NCBI GenBank assembly: GCA_937894585.1 | Contig: CALBGO010000026.1 | Location: 1 to 60,320 of the forward strand | Origin: an uncultured Eubacterium sp. | GTDB taxonomy: Bacteria > Bacillota > Clostridia > Peptostreptococcales > Anaerovoracaceae | Reading direction: 5' to 3' | Length of the DNA: 60,320 nucleotides | Shown: one piece after another, positions 58,367-60,320 of the stretch | Layout of the letters: each line of letters begins with the position of its first letter | Numbering within the stretch: position 1 is the stretch's first letter | Program-made: the position numbers and the translations under genes | Notes under the pieces: generated by a model | Databases searched by the model: none | Seen by the model: the letters and a program-made list of their open reading frames with translations, nothing else | Told to the model about the DNA's origin: nothing

Positions 58367-60179
58367 TCACTGTGCCTTCTTTCTTATACCAAGCTGCCTG
58401 CTGTCTATACATGGCTGCATATAAACCATCCTTTTCCATCAATTTATCATGAGTTCCATCTTCTACAATGCAGCCCTTGTCTAACACCAAAATACGATCT
58501 GCTAAGCGAGCAAAACCAATCCGGTGACTGATGAGGATTGCCGTATTTCCTTCTAGATTGTTGCGAATCTGCTGAAACTGCTCTAACTCTGCAATTGGAT
58601 CCAGTGCTGAAGCTGGTTCGTCCAAAATCAAAATATCATGATAACCCATAGATGCCCGGGCTATACCAATTTTCTGCTTTTCTCCACCAGATAATTCTAC
58701 GCCCTGCGGATATACCTCTTTCCGCAAAATCGTCTCCAGTTTCTTTGGCAGCTTTTCCACCAACTTTTCTGCACCGCCTTTTTTTACTGCTTCCCGTACC
58801 ATCTCAAGATTCTCTATGTGAGCGATATTTCCAATACCCACATTTTCCCTTATCGTTTTATGTAAAATGAAAAAATCCTGAAAAAATGTACCAATCGTTC
58901 CTTTATGAAAAACTTGTCCACTGGTAGGTCGATAAATCCCCATGAGAACCTGCACAAGTGTAGATTTTCCGCTACCATTTTCACCGACCAACGCAACGAT
59001 TTGTCCCTTGGGAATCGTTAAGTCAATATGGTGCAATACTTCACAACCATTTCGATATGAGAAGCAAAGATTCCTTGCCCAAATAGCAACCTCCGCATTC
59101 TCAGGCATCTTCAAGTGCTCTGCAACCATGGCCTGCGAATTTTCATCATCTGTTGGTTCATGCTTCCCGTTTCGTTCAACCTCTTCCTCTACGCTATCCA
59201 TAAATCTTTTCTGTCGTTTTAGTGCAAAAATGCCTCGATGCAGATTGATTGAGCCTTCTGACATTACGGCGACATATCCACCCAAACTCCCGCAGAGCGT
59301 AAAGAGCATCAAAAACTCCTCCACTGTAATGTTTCCACGCAAAATTCCGCTTAAACAAACCAGCAGAATCCCTCCCATAAACAAATAAAGAAACAAGCCG
59401 CTCAAAATTCCTGCTTTTCCGATGTTCTTATTATATATCAGTTCTGCCTGCTCCATTTCCTTATAATAGCGGTCAAACTGATCCATCATACGCTTCTGAC
59501 TTCCATAAACTCGAATTTCTTTTGCTACGTTAGGCTCCATAGGAATCAACTTAATATCCCGAAGTCTCCGTTCAGCCGGTGCATAGCTTTGTTCAAAAGC
59601 CTCTAGCTTCTTTGTCATATGGTGATTCAGATAAAAGGTCAAAACCATATAAAGGAAAATCAAAAGCGCTATTACTGGCGAAACGCTTGCCGCTGTAACA
59701 AGCAGGGCTAGAACACCAACTCCCTTCCCCACAAGATCACAAGAAGCACTAGTAACATCAGTCAAGGCACCCGCACGACGAATCACCGCATTATACTCAT
59801 CACTTACGTCCTTTTCAAACAGCATTTCCATAGGCATCTTTTGAAAAAAATCCATTAGCAATTCTTGTAATCCTATATAGTATGAATCATACATTCGAAA
59901 GTATAAGAATCCACTGTTAATCCTTGCCGACAATCCACTAATCGTAAGAACTGCACCATAAAATATGATATATGGCAGCACATCACAAAACTCTCCTATC
60001 CCTGCATCTAAAAAAGCTGCAATAACTGCTAGAATTTTCTTATTCAAGAAGAGCGCAATAGACGGTAAAATGCATATAATTCCGTTTAAAGTTAACCAGA
60101 AAATTACCGTTTTTTTATCAATAGAAAATACTAAATTGATAATCCATCGATATAATTGTTTATTCGAAGTATCTTTCAT
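58356..60179 (-). CDS. ABC exporter half-transporter (permease-ATPase fusion), first gene
   Basis: 607 residues from ATG 60179; an in-frame TTG one codon earlier has slightly better spacing (10 nt) to AAGGAG. The membrane domain is about 1-335. Walker A is VGENGSGKSTLVQVLMG, signature LSGGEKQKIGIARAS, Walker B ILILDEPASALDPIAE and H-loop LISHRIGFARLAD. It forms a probable heterodimer with the next gene product. Exporters of this type often move peptides, lipids or drugs; nothing here fixes the cargo. AT-rich codon use. Confidence 0.9.
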   Translation of the reverse strand: MKDTSNKQLYRWIINLVFSIDKKTVIFWLTLNGIICILPSIALFLNKKILAVIAAFLDAGIGEFCDVLPYIIFYGAVLTISGLSARINSGFLYFRMYDSYYIGLQELLMDFFQKMPMEMLFEKDVSDEYNAVIRRAGALTDVTSASCDLVGKGVGVLALLVTAASVSPVIALLIFLYMVLTFYLNHHMTKKLEAFEQSYAPAERRLRDIKLIPMEPNVAKEIRVYGSQKRMMDQFDRYYKEMEQAELIYNKNIGKAGILSGLFLYLFMGGILLVCLSGILRGNITVEEFLMLFTLCGSLGGYVAVMSEGSINLHRGIFALKRQKRFMDSVEEEVERNGKHEPTDDENSQAMVAEHLKMPENAEVAIWARNLCFSYRNGCEVLHHIDLTIPKGQIVALVGENGSGKSTLVQVLMGIYRPTSGQVFHKGTIGTFFQDFFILHKTIRENVGIGNIAHIENLEMVREAVKKGGAEKLVEKLPKKLETILRKEVYPQGVELSGGEKQKIGIARASMGYHDILILDEPASALDPIAELEQFQQIRNNLEGNTAILISHRIGFARLADRILVLDKGCIVEDGTHDKLMEKDGLYAAMYRQQAAWYKKEGTVNGR

Positions 60180-60203
60180 CAATGTAAATTTGCTCCTTGT
60201 TTC

Positions 60204-60299
60204 CTATGCATACTTATCTATTAAATCTAAAATCTGTCCTATTGAGTTAATTCTTTGTTCACTCAACACTGGTGCTAGAATATAAATAGTACAAGTCAA
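60204..60299 (-). CDS. Possible 31-residue peptide gene before the ABC exporters
   Basis: A short frame begins with TTG at 60299, 9 nt after AAGGA, directly after an in-frame stop, and ends at TAG 60204. It encodes a hydrophobic start (TCTIYILAPVL) then an amphipathic half (SEQRINSIGQILDLIDKYA). It ends 24 nt before the first ABC exporter gene. It could be an exported or modified peptide, a leader peptide or chance. The window edge prevents checking for upstream coding sequence in other frames. Confidence 0.35.
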   Translation of the reverse strand: MTCTIYILAPVLSEQRINSIGQILDLIDKYA

Positions 60300-60320
60300 A
60301 ATGAGAATTCCTTATAAGAA

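Overview
The window reads as a chromosomal segment of a low-to-mid GC Gram-positive anaerobe of the class Clostridia. The basis is strong AGGAGG-type ribosome sites, TTGACA/TATAAT promoters, compact minus-strand operons, secA, prfB, greA, lysS, addB and SpmA/SpmB-like genes of Firmicutes type, an unprotected oligopeptide ABC system, and sigma-54 control. I cannot name the species; an Anaerovoracaceae / Family XIII type Eubacteriales is a guess.

Layout. 1-10 kb: lysS (cut by the left edge) and greA, a fused tandem acyl-CoA synthetase, deoD, ansA, a MATE exporter with its MarR repressor. 10.2-10.5 kb: a broken plus-strand gene tail, a terminator and tRNA-Thr(CGU). 10.5-18.1 kb: addB, a HAD phosphatase, tex and prfB (with a programmed +1 frameshift). 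18.1-22 kb: an accessory insert between prfB and secA holding a 33-bp-period repeat array, a wrecked ABC-transporter fragment, an HTH membrane protein, a small PH-like membrane protein and nhaC. 22-28.6 kb: secA, a CNNM/CorC protein, birA, a nitrilase fragment and an M20 amidohydrolase.

29-46.7 kb is the most coherent accessory region: an oligopeptide ABC transporter, a D-Ala-D-Ala carboxypeptidase, a cytoplasmic SxxK serine hydrolase, a DppA-type D-aminopeptidase, a P1/DmpA-type aminopeptidase, an LD-carboxypeptidase and an SpmA/SpmB-like membrane pair. It is punctuated by two paralogous sigma-54 activators with an unusual non-Fis C-terminus, and I can read four -24/-12 promoters serving its transcription units. 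The gene content parallels the Bacillus subtilis dpp/ykf operon, so I infer a sigma-54-controlled system for importing and degrading murein peptides or D-amino-acid peptides.

46.8-50.5 kb is a cobalamin nucleotide-loop operon (cobT-cobU-cobS-cobU2-cobC type). 50.6-53 kb holds an EamA exporter, an HD protein and a phosphoribosyltransferase. 53.2-60.3 kb is accessory again: a DUF4143 ATPase whose promoter is embedded in a 33-bp-period repeat array, then three ABC exporter half-transporters (the last two visibly AT-richer), and a possible 31-residue peptide gene at the right edge. The 18.2-kb locus looks like a decayed copy of the 54.6-kb locus: both have, in the same order, ABC ATPase sequence, a shared 45-bp block and a 33-bp-period array, but the ATPase gene is missing at 18 kb.
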